A DNA stretch of 9,984 bases, from the NCBI GenBank assembly GCA_020437045.1, contig JAGQWV010000476.1, forward strand, positions 1 to 9,984, given 5' to 3'. The notes under the pieces were generated by a model, which searched no databases, had not been told where the DNA came from, and was given only the letters and a program-made list of their open reading frames with translations. A program made the translations under genes and the position numbers. This document shows, in pieces, positions 1 through 5,680 of this stretch (positions are counted from its first letter, which is position 1; each line of letters starts with the position of its first letter). The stretch comes from Saprospiraceae bacterium (lineage in GTDB: Bacteria; Bacteroidota; Bacteroidia; Chitinophagales; Saprospiraceae).

Positions 1-117
1 TTTTTCTCCCTCGTTAATCAGACGGGAAAACGACTACGTAAGACTATGTTATTCACAAATTCAATGGATTAAACATTTTTATAACTTGTTGATGCCTGAA
101 AAAAATACGCTTACATA

Positions 118-148
118 TTGTATATTTTTATAATCTGTTTTATATTTG
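118..148 (+). promoter_or_regulatory. Bacteroidota-type promoter (TTG - N20 - TATATTTG)
   Basis: TTG at 118-120 and TATATTTG at 141-148 are separated by 20 bases. This matches the Bacteroidota vegetative promoter pattern (-33 TTG, about 17-23 bases, -7 TAnnTTTG) with a complete -7 element, making it the best full promoter in the window. Transcription would start near 152. An intrinsic terminator lies only about 40 bases further on, so the promoter seems to drive a very short transcript and not the HTH gene at 603. Confidence 0.5.
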
Positions 149-151
149 TCA

Positions 152-219
152 CGGTGTAAGTTTTGGTTATTAAATAATCAATCGGTTTTTGCTCGTGAAA
201 AGTCACGAGCTTTTTTTTT
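152..219 (+). ncRNA. Candidate small RNA, about 65 nt
   Basis: This is inferred from a promoter at 118-148 followed within about 70 bases by a strong intrinsic terminator at 191-219, with no start codon and ORF of any length between them. The predicted transcript would carry two stem-loops: a small one (165-170 pairing with 174-179, with one G-T wobble) and the terminator hairpin, separated by an unpaired, U-rich stretch. That is a common small-RNA architecture. It matches no RNA family that I recognise. The alternative is that the terminator simply ends a gene lying off the left edge and the promoter match is chance. Confidence 0.35.
191..219 (+). terminator. Rho-independent terminator
   Basis: A perfect 8-bp stem (191-198 pairing with 203-210, GCTCGTGA / TCACGAGC) closes a 4-base AAAG loop and is followed at once by nine T residues (211-219). 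It would end either the candidate small RNA started at about 152 or a gene entering from the left edge. Confidence 0.85.
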
Positions 220-413
220 GTCTACACCCGAAGTAGTCATAGTTTCCATCAAAAAAACGGTGTTTCAACCAGGTCAATGAGCATTCTTTTCCACCATAGG
301 GAAACTTTTTTTGAACATCCCGTGACTTTTCCTTACTTAATCGTCTCTTTAGACAGTGGATTTGCAGAGTAGATGCTGGCATAGGTTTTGATCCGCTGAT
401 TTGTCCAAACGAC

Positions 414-437
414 GATCAATCAGAAACGTGATTAATC
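414..437. repeat. Imperfect dyad, 9-bp arms
   Basis: GATCAATCA (414-422) and TGATTAATC (429-437) are inverted with one mismatch around a 6-base spacer, and four T residues follow (438-441). It lies about 165 bases upstream of the HTH gene. It could be an operator or a weak hairpin; with arms this short and AT-rich, chance is also possible. Confidence 0.25.
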
Positions 438-602
438 TTTTCGCCTGGGTCAACATGACAAAAGGATATTCTACTCTTCAAACCATAAAAATGGGTGCTA
501 AAAAGCTTTCATTTTTTATCGAAATTGTTTAACTTGGTTTTATGGAGCGACAGATCCTCACTTACCAAATTTTCTTTAATCTTTCCTAAATCAAGACTGC
601 TT

Positions 603-866
603 ATGAATATTACATTCGAAGAACTTCGACGTGTGAAACACAGTTTGCCAACCGGCAGCATTCGGAGAATAGCTAACGAATTAGCAATCCCCGAGCAAAC
701 TGTGAGAAATTATTTTGGAGCCACCAAATATAAGGAAGGGTCTCCTGCAGATCTACATATCCAGCCCGGACCTGATGGCGGAATCGTTCATTTGGAAGAT
801 ACCACCATTCTGGAATTGGCACGAAAGATCATAGACGAAGAAGTACAATCAGTTCAAGAAAATTGA
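603..866 (+). CDS. Small helix-turn-helix DNA-binding protein
   Basis: An 87-aa protein resembling a short, conserved Bacteroidota family usually annotated only as DNA-binding protein. Residues 17-40 (TGSIRRIANELAIPEQTVRN and following) read as a helix-turn-helix, with the IANELAIPEQTVRN core as turn plus recognition helix. Residues 53-66 (IQPGPDGGIVHLED) form a Gly/Pro-rich conserved block, and the tail is a charged helix. The ATG at 603 is chosen over the in-frame ATG at 495 because the 36 extra residues are low-quality sequence and the family starts directly at MNITFEEL (recalled, not searched). It stands alone on the plus strand and converges on trmN6, with a shared terminator 7 bases after its stop. 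No effector domain is visible. Its target is unknown; it could be a transcription regulator or a nucleoid-type protein. Confidence 0.75.
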   Translation: MNITFEELRRVKHSLPTGSIRRIANELAIPEQTVRNYFGATKYKEGSPADLHIQPGPDGGIVHLEDTTILELARKIIDEEVQSVQEN

Positions 867-872
867 AAAAAT

Positions 873-900
873 AAAAAGGTCACTTTCGAGTGGCCTTTTT
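873..900. terminator. Bidirectional terminator with UUCG loop
   Basis: Twelve consecutive pairs (873-884 with 889-900, one T-G wobble) enclose a TTCG tetraloop. The outer five pairs are A-T, so both strands show a GC-containing stem followed by a T-run. The T-run continues beyond 900 on the plus strand, and the minus strand reads into a T-rich stretch from 877 downward. It serves the HTH gene on the plus strand and trmN6 on the minus strand. The trmN6 stop codon (880-882) and its last few codons lie inside the hairpin. Confidence 0.88.
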
Positions 901-1650
901 TATTTTTCCCCGGACCAGGAATGGACTCAGTAGACTTTCATATGCTTCAGTCCGACAGTCGGTGTCACCGATCGTCAGATTTTGGTGATCAACATCTGTT
1001 TGCTCTTTGGCAAATTTAAGAAGAACCCTACTGGGTACCGAAGACGGTAGGTGCCTCACCTCCACGATCTGGTTAACATGTAGTTGATGTTTGAGGGCTA
1101 TTCTACTGAAACTGTCGAGCTGATCGAACGGAAGAACCATACAGAAAGATCCTTTATGTCTTAGAAGCGCGTGAACAGACTTTAATAATTCTAAACTATC
1201 TAAAGAACTTTGATGACGTGCTCTGGTTCGCTCGGGTGTGAACGGTAGCAAACTCCCATAGAAGGGCGGATTTGAAATGATCAGATCAAATAATACTTCC
1301 GGCTGATACTGCCGGATATCCATGTTGTACATCTGCATTCTTTGACTCCATGGCGACTGTTGCAGATTGTGTATAGATTCGTAAAAAGAAGCCTCATCCA
1401 CCTCCACACCATATACATTAGCATGTTTGGCTCGCTGAGCGATCATCAGGCTAAGTATACCACAGCCTGAACCAATGTCGAGAATATATTGCTCCGAACC
1501 CTTTAATGGACACCAGGCCCCCAGCAAGAGGCTGTCGGTTCCGACCTTCATAGCAGAATCACGGTGATAAACCTGAAATTCCTGCATTTGAAAAATATAT
1601 TCTTTCATCTTTGATTTATTCGTAGGGATTCTGTGAGGTTTCCGATTCAT
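880..1650 (-). CDS. trmN6: tRNA1(Val) (adenine(37)-N6)-methyltransferase
   Basis: Predicted SAM-dependent enzyme that makes m6A at position 37 of tRNA-Val1 (TrmN6/YfiC family; cytoplasmic). Visible are the family N-terminal block MKVGTDSLLLGAW (34-46), SAM motif I ILDIGSGCG (56-64), the acidic ribose-binding region GVEVDE (81-86) and the amino-methyltransferase motif NPPF (127-130). The 256-aa length suits the family (about 240-250). The start is uncertain: the ATG at 1650 gives a 14-residue Lys/Arg-rich extension, while M15 (codon 1606-1608) would start closer to the conserved FQVYHRDSAMKVG block. A possible -7 element (TAAGATTG, 1689 down to 1682) fits either start. The stop codon lies inside the shared terminator stem. 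The related RlmJ/RsmC-type methyltransferases lack the MKVGTD block, so the assignment is fairly firm. Confidence 0.88.
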   Translation of the reverse strand: MNRKPHRIPTNKSKMKEYIFQMQEFQVYHRDSAMKVGTDSLLLGAWCPLKGSEQYILDIGSGCGILSLMIAQRAKHANVYGVEVDEASFYESIHNLQQSPWSQRMQMYNMDIRQYQPEVLFDLIISNPPFYGSLLPFTPERTRARHQSSLDSLELLKSVHALLRHKGSFCMVLPFDQLDSFSRIALKHQLHVNQIVEVRHLPSSVPSRVLLKFAKEQTDVDHQNLTIGDTDCRTEAYESLLSPFLVRGKIKKATRK

Positions 1651-1784
1651 GATTTTGTAAGGGAAAAACCAGGACCTCCGGCAATCTTATCTTCAACGCT
1701 GCATTTTCCTTAACTTAACGTCATTGCCTCATTTATACCTTAAACTCCTGTTTAATGTGTCCGTGGGATTAACGTACAAATTAG

Positions 1785-1792
1785 CATTTTTG
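1785..1792 (+). promoter_or_regulatory. Possible -7 element of the helicase gene
   Basis: CATTTTTG matches TAnnTTTG at seven of eight positions and ends 21 bases before the helicase ATG at 1814. That spacing recurs upstream of other genes here. No -33 TTG is seen at a suitable distance, so it is weak on its own. Confidence 0.3.
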
Positions 1793-1813
1793 CCATAATG
1801 AAAGTATCTGTCA

Positions 1814-3106
1814 ATGTTAGATCAACCCTTCCGGCTAAGTGAAGAATTTCAGGAGACGTTGGATCTTCTGGAAAACACGAATGAGTCGGTCTTTCTAACC
1901 GGAAAAGCGGGCACGGGCAAATCAACCTTATTGCAATTATTCAGAAGGACTACGCAAAAGAAGGTCGTAGTTCTGGCCCCCACAGGCGTGGCCGCACTTA
2001 ATGTCGGTGGTCAGACCATCCATTCTTTTTTTGGATTCGCCCCCCGCCTTCTAACGGAAAATGACCTGATCAAACGTAAGGATTTGCGTTTGTTAAGGTC
2101 TTTGGAAGTACTGGTAATCGATGAAATTTCCATGGTTCGTGCAGACCTTCTGGACAATATTGATTTTGTGTTGCGTCATGCCCGTCGCAATGAGTCTCCA
2201 TTCGGACAGGTTCAGTTATTGGTGGTGGGAGATCTGTTTCAATTACCACCGGTGGTATCGACAGCCTATGAGCGGGAATACTTCCAAACTACTTACGAAA
2301 GCCCATATTTTTTTTCTGCCCAGGTTTTTAAGACCGGTTTTAGCCTGCGAGTCATCGAGCTACTTCGTATCTATCGTCAGGAGGAACGCCGATTTATAAA
2401 CCTGCTGGATTCCATCCGTTCCGGAGATATTGATGAGGAATTACTGTCTGAATTGAATGAACGAGTGCACATGGCTTCTGATCAAGATTCGCAACATATT
2501 GTATTGACAGCCCGAAATGCTGTGGCCAATGCCATCAACCAAAAAGCATTGGATCAGATCGATGCCGCTCCCAGAATATTTACTGCGAAAGTATCCGGCC
2601 AGTTCAACCCCTCTCTATTTCCCACCGAAGCTGCCCTCAAATTAAAAGTTGGTGCCCGGATCATCTTATTAAAAAATGATCCCGCAAGGAGATATGTAAA
2701 CGGTACGATCGGTACCATTGTCGACTTTGGTGACGAATCGATCATGGTACAAATCACCAGTGCAAAAGGTCCGGAAATCATTTCGGTCGGTGCCCAGGAA
2801 TGGGAAGTATTAAAATATACGGCCGATAAAAAAACGATGGAATTGAAAACAGAAGTGATCGGTTCTTTTATTCAATATCCCATCCGGCTCGCCTGGGCCA
2901 TCACTATACATAAAAGCCAGGGAAAAACTTTCGATGAGGTATTAGTCGATCTGCAGGGAGGTGCGTTTGAACACGGTCAAACGTATGTGGCACTCAGCCG
3001 CTGCCGGACTTTGGGAGGACTTCAGGTGAGACAACCTGTAAAATACCGGGATATTCTCATCGACGAAAGGATCGTTGATTTTTATCATAATATGAATCGC
3101 TACTAA
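1814..3106 (+). CDS. Pif1-like superfamily 1B DNA helicase
   Basis: Predicted 5'-3' ATP-dependent helicase of the Pif1/RecD-like SF1B group, 430 aa, cytoplasmic. Visible motifs in order: Walker A GKAGTGKST (30-38), motif Ia APTGVAA (55-61), Walker B VLVIDEIS (99-106), motif III GDLFQLPP (139-146), the LLRIYRQ block (183-189), the 2B/SH3-like segment with VNGTIGTIVDFG (295-306), motif V WAITIHKSQGKTF (361-373) and motif VI YVALSRC (391-397). All catalytic motifs are intact. It is a compact version ending about 30 residues after motif VI, without the extra C-terminal domains some Bacteroidota homologues carry. Known family roles are unwinding forked DNA, R-loops and G-quadruplexes. It is divergent from trmN6 with 163 bp between them; an upstream ATG at 1798 is out of frame. 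No other replication or repair gene is nearby. Confidence 0.93.
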   Translation: MLDQPFRLSEEFQETLDLLENTNESVFLTGKAGTGKSTLLQLFRRTTQKKVVVLAPTGVAALNVGGQTIHSFFGFAPRLLTENDLIKRKDLRLLRSLEVLVIDEISMVRADLLDNIDFVLRHARRNESPFGQVQLLVVGDLFQLPPVVSTAYEREYFQTTYESPYFFSAQVFKTGFSLRVIELLRIYRQEERRFINLLDSIRSGDIDEELLSELNERVHMASDQDSQHIVLTARNAVANAINQKALDQIDAAPRIFTAKVSGQFNPSLFPTEAALKLKVGARIILLKNDPARRYVNGTIGTIVDFGDESIMVQITSAKGPEIISVGAQEWEVLKYTADKKTMELKTEVIGSFIQYPIRLAWAITIHKSQGKTFDEVLVDLQGGAFEHGQTYVALSRCRTLGGLQVRQPVKYRDILIDERIVDFYHNMNRY

Positions 3107-3116
3107 TGTGAAAAGA

Positions 3117-3145
3117 TTGTTTTATTTTAATGTGCCTTATTTTTA
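3117..3145 (+). promoter_or_regulatory. Possible promoter of the small membrane protein
   Basis: TTG at 3117-3119, an 18-base spacer and TATTTTTA at 3138-3145 (seven of eight positions of TAnnTTTG) lie just after the helicase stop and end 25 bases before the ATG at 3171. No terminator hairpin is seen between the helicase and this gene, so read-through is also possible. Confidence 0.35.
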
Positions 3146-3170
3146 AATTAGGTATCTGAACCATACTGCT

Positions 3171-3299
3171 ATGACAACTAAACGAAAAAGAAGGAAACAG
3201 GTAAGTGAAAAACAGGAGGCCAGAAAATTTTTCACGATTGTCATTATCGTAACCCTCATACTAATCCTGCTGGGTTATGTGTATTACACCAGTTCCTAG
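3171..3299 (+). CDS. Small single-pass membrane protein, 42 aa
   Basis: ATG at 3171 opens a 42-codon frame ending in TAG at 3297-3299. The product has a strongly basic N-terminus (KRKRRK at 4-9, more Lys/Arg to residue 19) followed by one hydrophobic stretch FFTIVIIVTLILILLGYVYY (20-39) and a three-residue tail. By the positive-inside rule the N-terminus would face the cytoplasm and almost nothing would protrude outside. The sharp basic-then-hydrophobic layout, a fitting promoter candidate and the position in a helicase-miaE gap argue that it is real; the short length argues for caution. No family is recognised. It might be a membrane-anchored nucleic-acid or lipid-headgroup binder or a regulator of a larger membrane protein, but that is speculation. 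Confidence 0.6.
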   Translation: MTTKRKRRKQVSEKQEARKFFTIVIIVTLILILLGYVYYTSS

Positions 3300-3307
3300 A
3301 GTTTTCC

Positions 3308-3340
3308 CCCTTTCCGATGATGATCACTCATTCGGGAGGG
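3308..3340. repeat. Imperfect hairpin after the small membrane gene
   Basis: The arms 3308-3320 (CCCTTTCCGATGA) and 3328-3340 (TCATTCGGGAGGG) form about twelve pairs with one bulged T on each side and a 7-base loop. It begins nine bases after the small ORF stop. The sequence after it is not T-rich, so it is a poor intrinsic terminator but may shape the transcript 3' end. Confidence 0.35.
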
Positions 3341-3365
3341 ATTCAGGGGATTTCTTTATCAAGCA

Positions 3366-3397
3366 CTAGCATAGATCCTGTATGTTGTCAGGGCTAG
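3366..3397. repeat. Bulged hairpin
   Basis: CTAGC (3366-3370) pairs with GCTAG (3393-3397), and CCTG (3377-3380) with CAGG (3389-3392), giving nine pairs interrupted by a six-base bulge on the 5' side and closed by an 8-base loop. It lies between two other stem-loops. Chance is possible for arms of this size. Confidence 0.25.
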
Positions 3398-3401
3398 ATC
3401 C

Positions 3402-3450
3402 AATAAGTAGTAAGATTCGACTTCATTCGTCGAGCAATAGTACACTTATT
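3402..3450. repeat. 49-base two-tier inverted repeat
   Basis: The outer stem pairs AATAAGT (3402-3408) with ACTTATT (3444-3450) and GTA (3410-3412) with TAC (3441-3443), leaving A3409 bulged. After an internal loop, TCGAC (3417-3421) pairs perfectly with GTCGA (3429-3433) around a 7-base loop. Fifteen pairs in all, the clearest structure in this interval. It is not followed by a T-run. Confidence 0.4.
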
Positions 3451-3553
3451 TCCATACTTATCCTGGTTTAACCATTTCTGTGATCAAAGTGCCCTTGTAG
3501 CACCGAATTCGCTATGTATTCTGGGCCTCGTGACCAAATCCTATTGCATGCTA

Positions 3554-3594
3554 CGGGCCTTACGCAAATACGATTTTTGTATACTTGTAGCCCG
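3554..3594. repeat. Hairpin upstream of miaE
   Basis: CGGGC (3554-3558) pairs with GCCCG (3590-3594), TAC (3561-3563) with GTA (3587-3589) after a two-base bulge, and an inner ATAC (3568-3571) pairs with GTAT (3579-3582) around a 7-base loop. It overlaps the weak -7 candidates of miaE, so it may act at the DNA level, in RNA, or be coincidental. Confidence 0.28.
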
Positions 3595-3661
3595 AGTTCA
3601 AGTAAATCTGCTGTATTATTACTTTCAAGATTTTATCACCCTCATTAAAAGCAACTAATTA

Positions 3662-4246
3662 ATGAAACTCAACCTGGATATTAAATTACCAAGCAGTCAG
3701 GAATGGATTGATGCCGTCATGGGAGATTTTGACTCTTTCCTCCAGGATCATGCAGATTGCGAGAGAAAAGCTTCTGCCATGGCGATGAGTTTTGTAGCTA
3801 AATACCCGGATCGAACAGAAATCATTCCCGAGCTAATCGAGACCGCCATCGAAGAACTCGAACACTTTCAGAGTGTTTATACGATCATGCAAGCACGCGG
3901 CATCCAGTTGCAGCACAGTATCGGTGAAGATCCCTACGCCAAGGCTCTGGTTTCACTTTGCCACTCCGGGATCCGGGAACGGTTCCTGGACCGGCTTCTG
4001 ATTGCTTCGGTCATGGAAACCCGGGGTGCAGAACGATTTAAAATGGTCTCTGATGCACAGCAAAATGAAGATCTGTTCCGCTTTTATAAGGAACTCTGGA
4101 CCTCGGAAGCCAAGCACGGCCATATTTTTGTAAAAATGGCTTTACTCTATTTTGACAAAGATCAGGTATACGATAGGCTGAATTGGTGGCTGGATCATGA
4201 AGCAGAAATCATTGACCAGTTAGAGGTTAGAGCCGCATTGCACTGA
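3662..4246 (+). CDS. miaE: tRNA-(ms2io6A)-hydroxylase, MiaE family
   Basis: Predicted non-haem diiron monooxygenase that uses O2 to hydroxylate the isopentenyl group of ms2i6A at tRNA position 37, giving ms2io6A. The 194-aa ferritin-like helical protein shows the expected carboxylate/His ligands: E34 in DHADCERKA (29-37), the first ExxH in EELEHF (E65, H68), the third-helix acidic residues in METRGAERF (E119 or E124), and the second ExxH in SEAKHGHIF (E149, H152). Length is normal for the Bacteroidota form. The substrate depends on MiaA and MiaB, whose genes are not in this window. It stands alone, downstream of a stem-loop-rich gap, and converges on the glycosyltransferase with only 36 bp between stops and no clear terminator. 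A generic ferritin-like protein is the alternative, but the RGAERF and double ExxH pattern favours MiaE. Confidence 0.88.
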   Translation: MKLNLDIKLPSSQEWIDAVMGDFDSFLQDHADCERKASAMAMSFVAKYPDRTEIIPELIETAIEELEHFQSVYTIMQARGIQLQHSIGEDPYAKALVSLCHSGIRERFLDRLLIASVMETRGAERFKMVSDAQQNEDLFRFYKELWTSEAKHGHIFVKMALLYFDKDQVYDRLNWWLDHEAEIIDQLEVRAALH

Positions 4247-4282
4247 TTACCCTAGACACCAGCTTCGAGCATCATGCAATCC

Positions 4283-5545
4283 CTAATGACCCCTCCTTGC
4301 CCTCTTGCGATACTTGTCTAAAAGACCACTGGCAGCGGAGTATACATAGGTAGGGTCTATCTTACTCATAAATTCAGAGGCTTGTAATACGACCGGACGA
4401 TCTGGAAAATAATCCCGGGCAAAATGCAGGTATTTCATTAGTCGAAATGCATTGAACCACTGAAAGAAACGACATCTGAAGGTCTCATATTTACTGGTTT
4501 CCCGCTTGATTTCTTCCAACTTCTGCAATCCATCATTAGCTCCCAGAAACGCTCCCAAAACCATCGGCAAATTGGCAATCCATGCTTGGCAAGAAGAACG
4601 GTACAAATCGGGAAGCGTTTCAATCAAAACCTCCAATTGGGCAAAGGAATCCCATGAGTAAGTCTTCTGTGAGACTCCATCCAGGGATGCTTTTATCGCT
4701 CTACCTGTACCAAACGGAACCCGGGAAGAAGCCCGCGAAGAAGGGAAAACGGTGGTATCGTTTATCTCGGCAAATCGGTTGACATCAATGTACTTATGGA
4801 GAAAATAAAAGTCCTCTCCCGCTTTCCTGTTATTCATACCTCCCATCTTCTGATATGGCTCACACTGTACCGCCATACATGAACCCACCGTCTGAAAGGC
4901 AAAAGGCAATCCGATCCAGCGTTGAGCGGAGATAAAGTAGCGTAAATGTAGCTCGTACTCCACAATTGCTCTTTTTTGTTGCTCCGCTAAATGGGGCGAA
5001 AGATGGTGTTCAAACTGGACCCCGGCAGCCCATATCTGCGGATGTGCTTTAAAGAAGCTCTGGATGGACACCAGGTAATTGGGGGCGACCATACAATCCG
5101 CATCCAGATTGACAATAATTCCATTCGGTCGTTCAAGTTGCCGAAAACGTCGTTGCGCTTCATCCATGCCTGTCTTACGGGCCAACCCCACGCCTGCCTT
5201 ACGATCAGGAAGTGGGACCAACACCGGATAAATCAAAATTCGGGCCGGGGAACTTGCCCGATATTTTTGTAACAAATCACGATACGTTTGCAAACTTTTG
5301 CTTTTCACTTTTTCTGATGCAGACTCGGGGTAATTGATGATTACCAGAACCTCGACAATACCCTGACCATTCTGACATGCCAGCAAGCTGTTCAGACATT
5401 GCTCCAGATCGGGTTCGTCATAGCTGGGTATCACTACGACTAATTCCAGATCAGGATGTGGTGCTTGATCAAGCAATGTGGTACCTACTAAATTCATAAA
5501 ACCTTTTTCACCATTCTTTTTCCCAGCCAGCATTAATATTTTCAA
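4283..5545 (-). CDS. Family 2-type (GT-A) glycosyltransferase
   Basis: Predicted 420-aa cytoplasmic or membrane-peripheral glycosyltransferase with a GT-A nucleotide-sugar fold. The first strand and loop are VVVIPSYDEPD (36-46), the metal-binding DxD is NLDADC (D148, D150), and the acceptor-side acidic motif is AGEDFYF (242-248, E244-D245). A conserved-looking RKAGVGLARKTGMDEA stretch (115-130) precedes the DxD. The C-terminal third is helical with no strong transmembrane segment, so it is not a processive synthase. Donor and acceptor are not evident. The start is uncertain: ATG 5545 fits a possible promoter, while M17 (codon 5495-5497) would also leave a complete fold. It is divergent from the WbqC-family gene, which suggests but does not prove a shared role in a surface polysaccharide. 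Confidence 0.85.
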   Translation of the reverse strand: MKILMLAGKKNGEKGFMNLVGTTLLDQAPHPDLELVVVIPSYDEPDLEQCLNSLLACQNGQGIVEVLVIINYPESASEKVKSKSLQTYRDLLQKYRASSPARILIYPVLVPLPDRKAGVGLARKTGMDEAQRRFRQLERPNGIIVNLDADCMVAPNYLVSIQSFFKAHPQIWAAGVQFEHHLSPHLAEQQKRAIVEYELHLRYFISAQRWIGLPFAFQTVGSCMAVQCEPYQKMGGMNNRKAGEDFYFLHKYIDVNRFAEINDTTVFPSSRASSRVPFGTGRAIKASLDGVSQKTYSWDSFAQLEVLIETLPDLYRSSCQAWIANLPMVLGAFLGANDGLQKLEEIKRETSKYETFRCRFFQWFNAFRLMKYLHFARDYFPDRPVVLQASEFMSKIDPTYVYSAASGLLDKYRKRARRGH

Positions 5546-5571
5546 AAGACTTACTTAACGAAAAAGCAACA

Positions 5572-5580
5572 CAAAATTTA
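5572..5580 (-). promoter_or_regulatory. Possible -7 region of the glycosyltransferase gene
   Basis: On the minus strand TAAATTTTG (5580 down to 5572) resembles TAnnTTTG with one extra base, and a TTG lies 24 bases upstream (5607-5605). It ends 26 bases before the ATG at 5545, which favours that start over 5497. Confidence 0.25.
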
Positions 5581-5652
5581 GCATTCTAATTTAATATTTA
5601 ACCTCAAGTCTCAATTTTTGTAATGTTTATGGGAGATCGTAGCCGGCATTTA

Positions 5653-5660
5653 TATTTTTG
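5653..5660 (+). promoter_or_regulatory. -7 element of the WbqC-family gene
   Basis: TATTTTTG is a complete match to TAnnTTTG and ends 20 bases before the GTG start at 5681. No TTG is found at standard -33 spacing (nearest at 5618-5620, 32 bases away). It lies downstream of the out-of-frame ATG at 5623, which argues against starts further upstream. Confidence 0.4.
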
Positions 5661-5680
5661 CAGGAAATTAAATCCAAAAC

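Larger units (their letters stand above)
1..602. other. Mostly non-coding left-edge region
   Basis: No convincing gene is seen in this stretch. Positions 1-190 are AT-rich. Two plus-strand frames stay open from the window edge (to the TAA at 70-72 and the TAA at 131-133), so a short 3' end of an upstream gene cannot be excluded, but neither translation is recognisable. The region holds a Bacteroidota-type promoter (118-148), a strong intrinsic terminator (191-219) and an imperfect dyad (414-437), listed separately. Only tiny ORFs (31-35 codons) occur between 220 and 494. A longer reading frame of the following gene opens at 495, but its first 36 codons do not look like the conserved protein, so 495-602 is treated as untranslated leader. 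Confidence 0.6.
3300..3661. other. Gene-free interval rich in stem-loops
   Basis: No ORF of note is seen on either strand over 362 bases. At least four imperfect inverted repeats occur (3308-3340, 3366-3397, 3402-3450, 3554-3594), more than I would expect from an inert spacer. Promoter candidates for miaE are weak: GATTTTTG (3572-3579) and TATACTTG (3580-3587) each match TAnnTTTG at seven of eight positions, about 75-82 bases before the miaE ATG, without a well-spaced TTG. No T-run follows any of the hairpins, so they are not ordinary terminators. The interval could be a 3' UTR of the small membrane gene, a leader of miaE or an independent RNA. Confidence 0.5.

Noticed and set aside
277..372. 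31-codon plus-strand ORF (ATG 277 to TAG 370-372)
   Set aside because: No composition bias, hydrophobic segment or promoter supports it; this length is expected by chance.
349..480. Minus-strand open frame between stops (ATG at 456-454), with protein-like composition (LITFLIDRRLDKSADQ)
   Set aside because: Only 35 codons from the ATG, no recognisable family and no neighbouring fragment in another frame, so a gene remnant cannot be supported; a blastx of 220-495 would settle it.
495..602. N-terminal extension of the HTH protein from ATG 495
   Set aside because: The 36 added residues lack family resemblance and the conserved protein starts at ATG 603.
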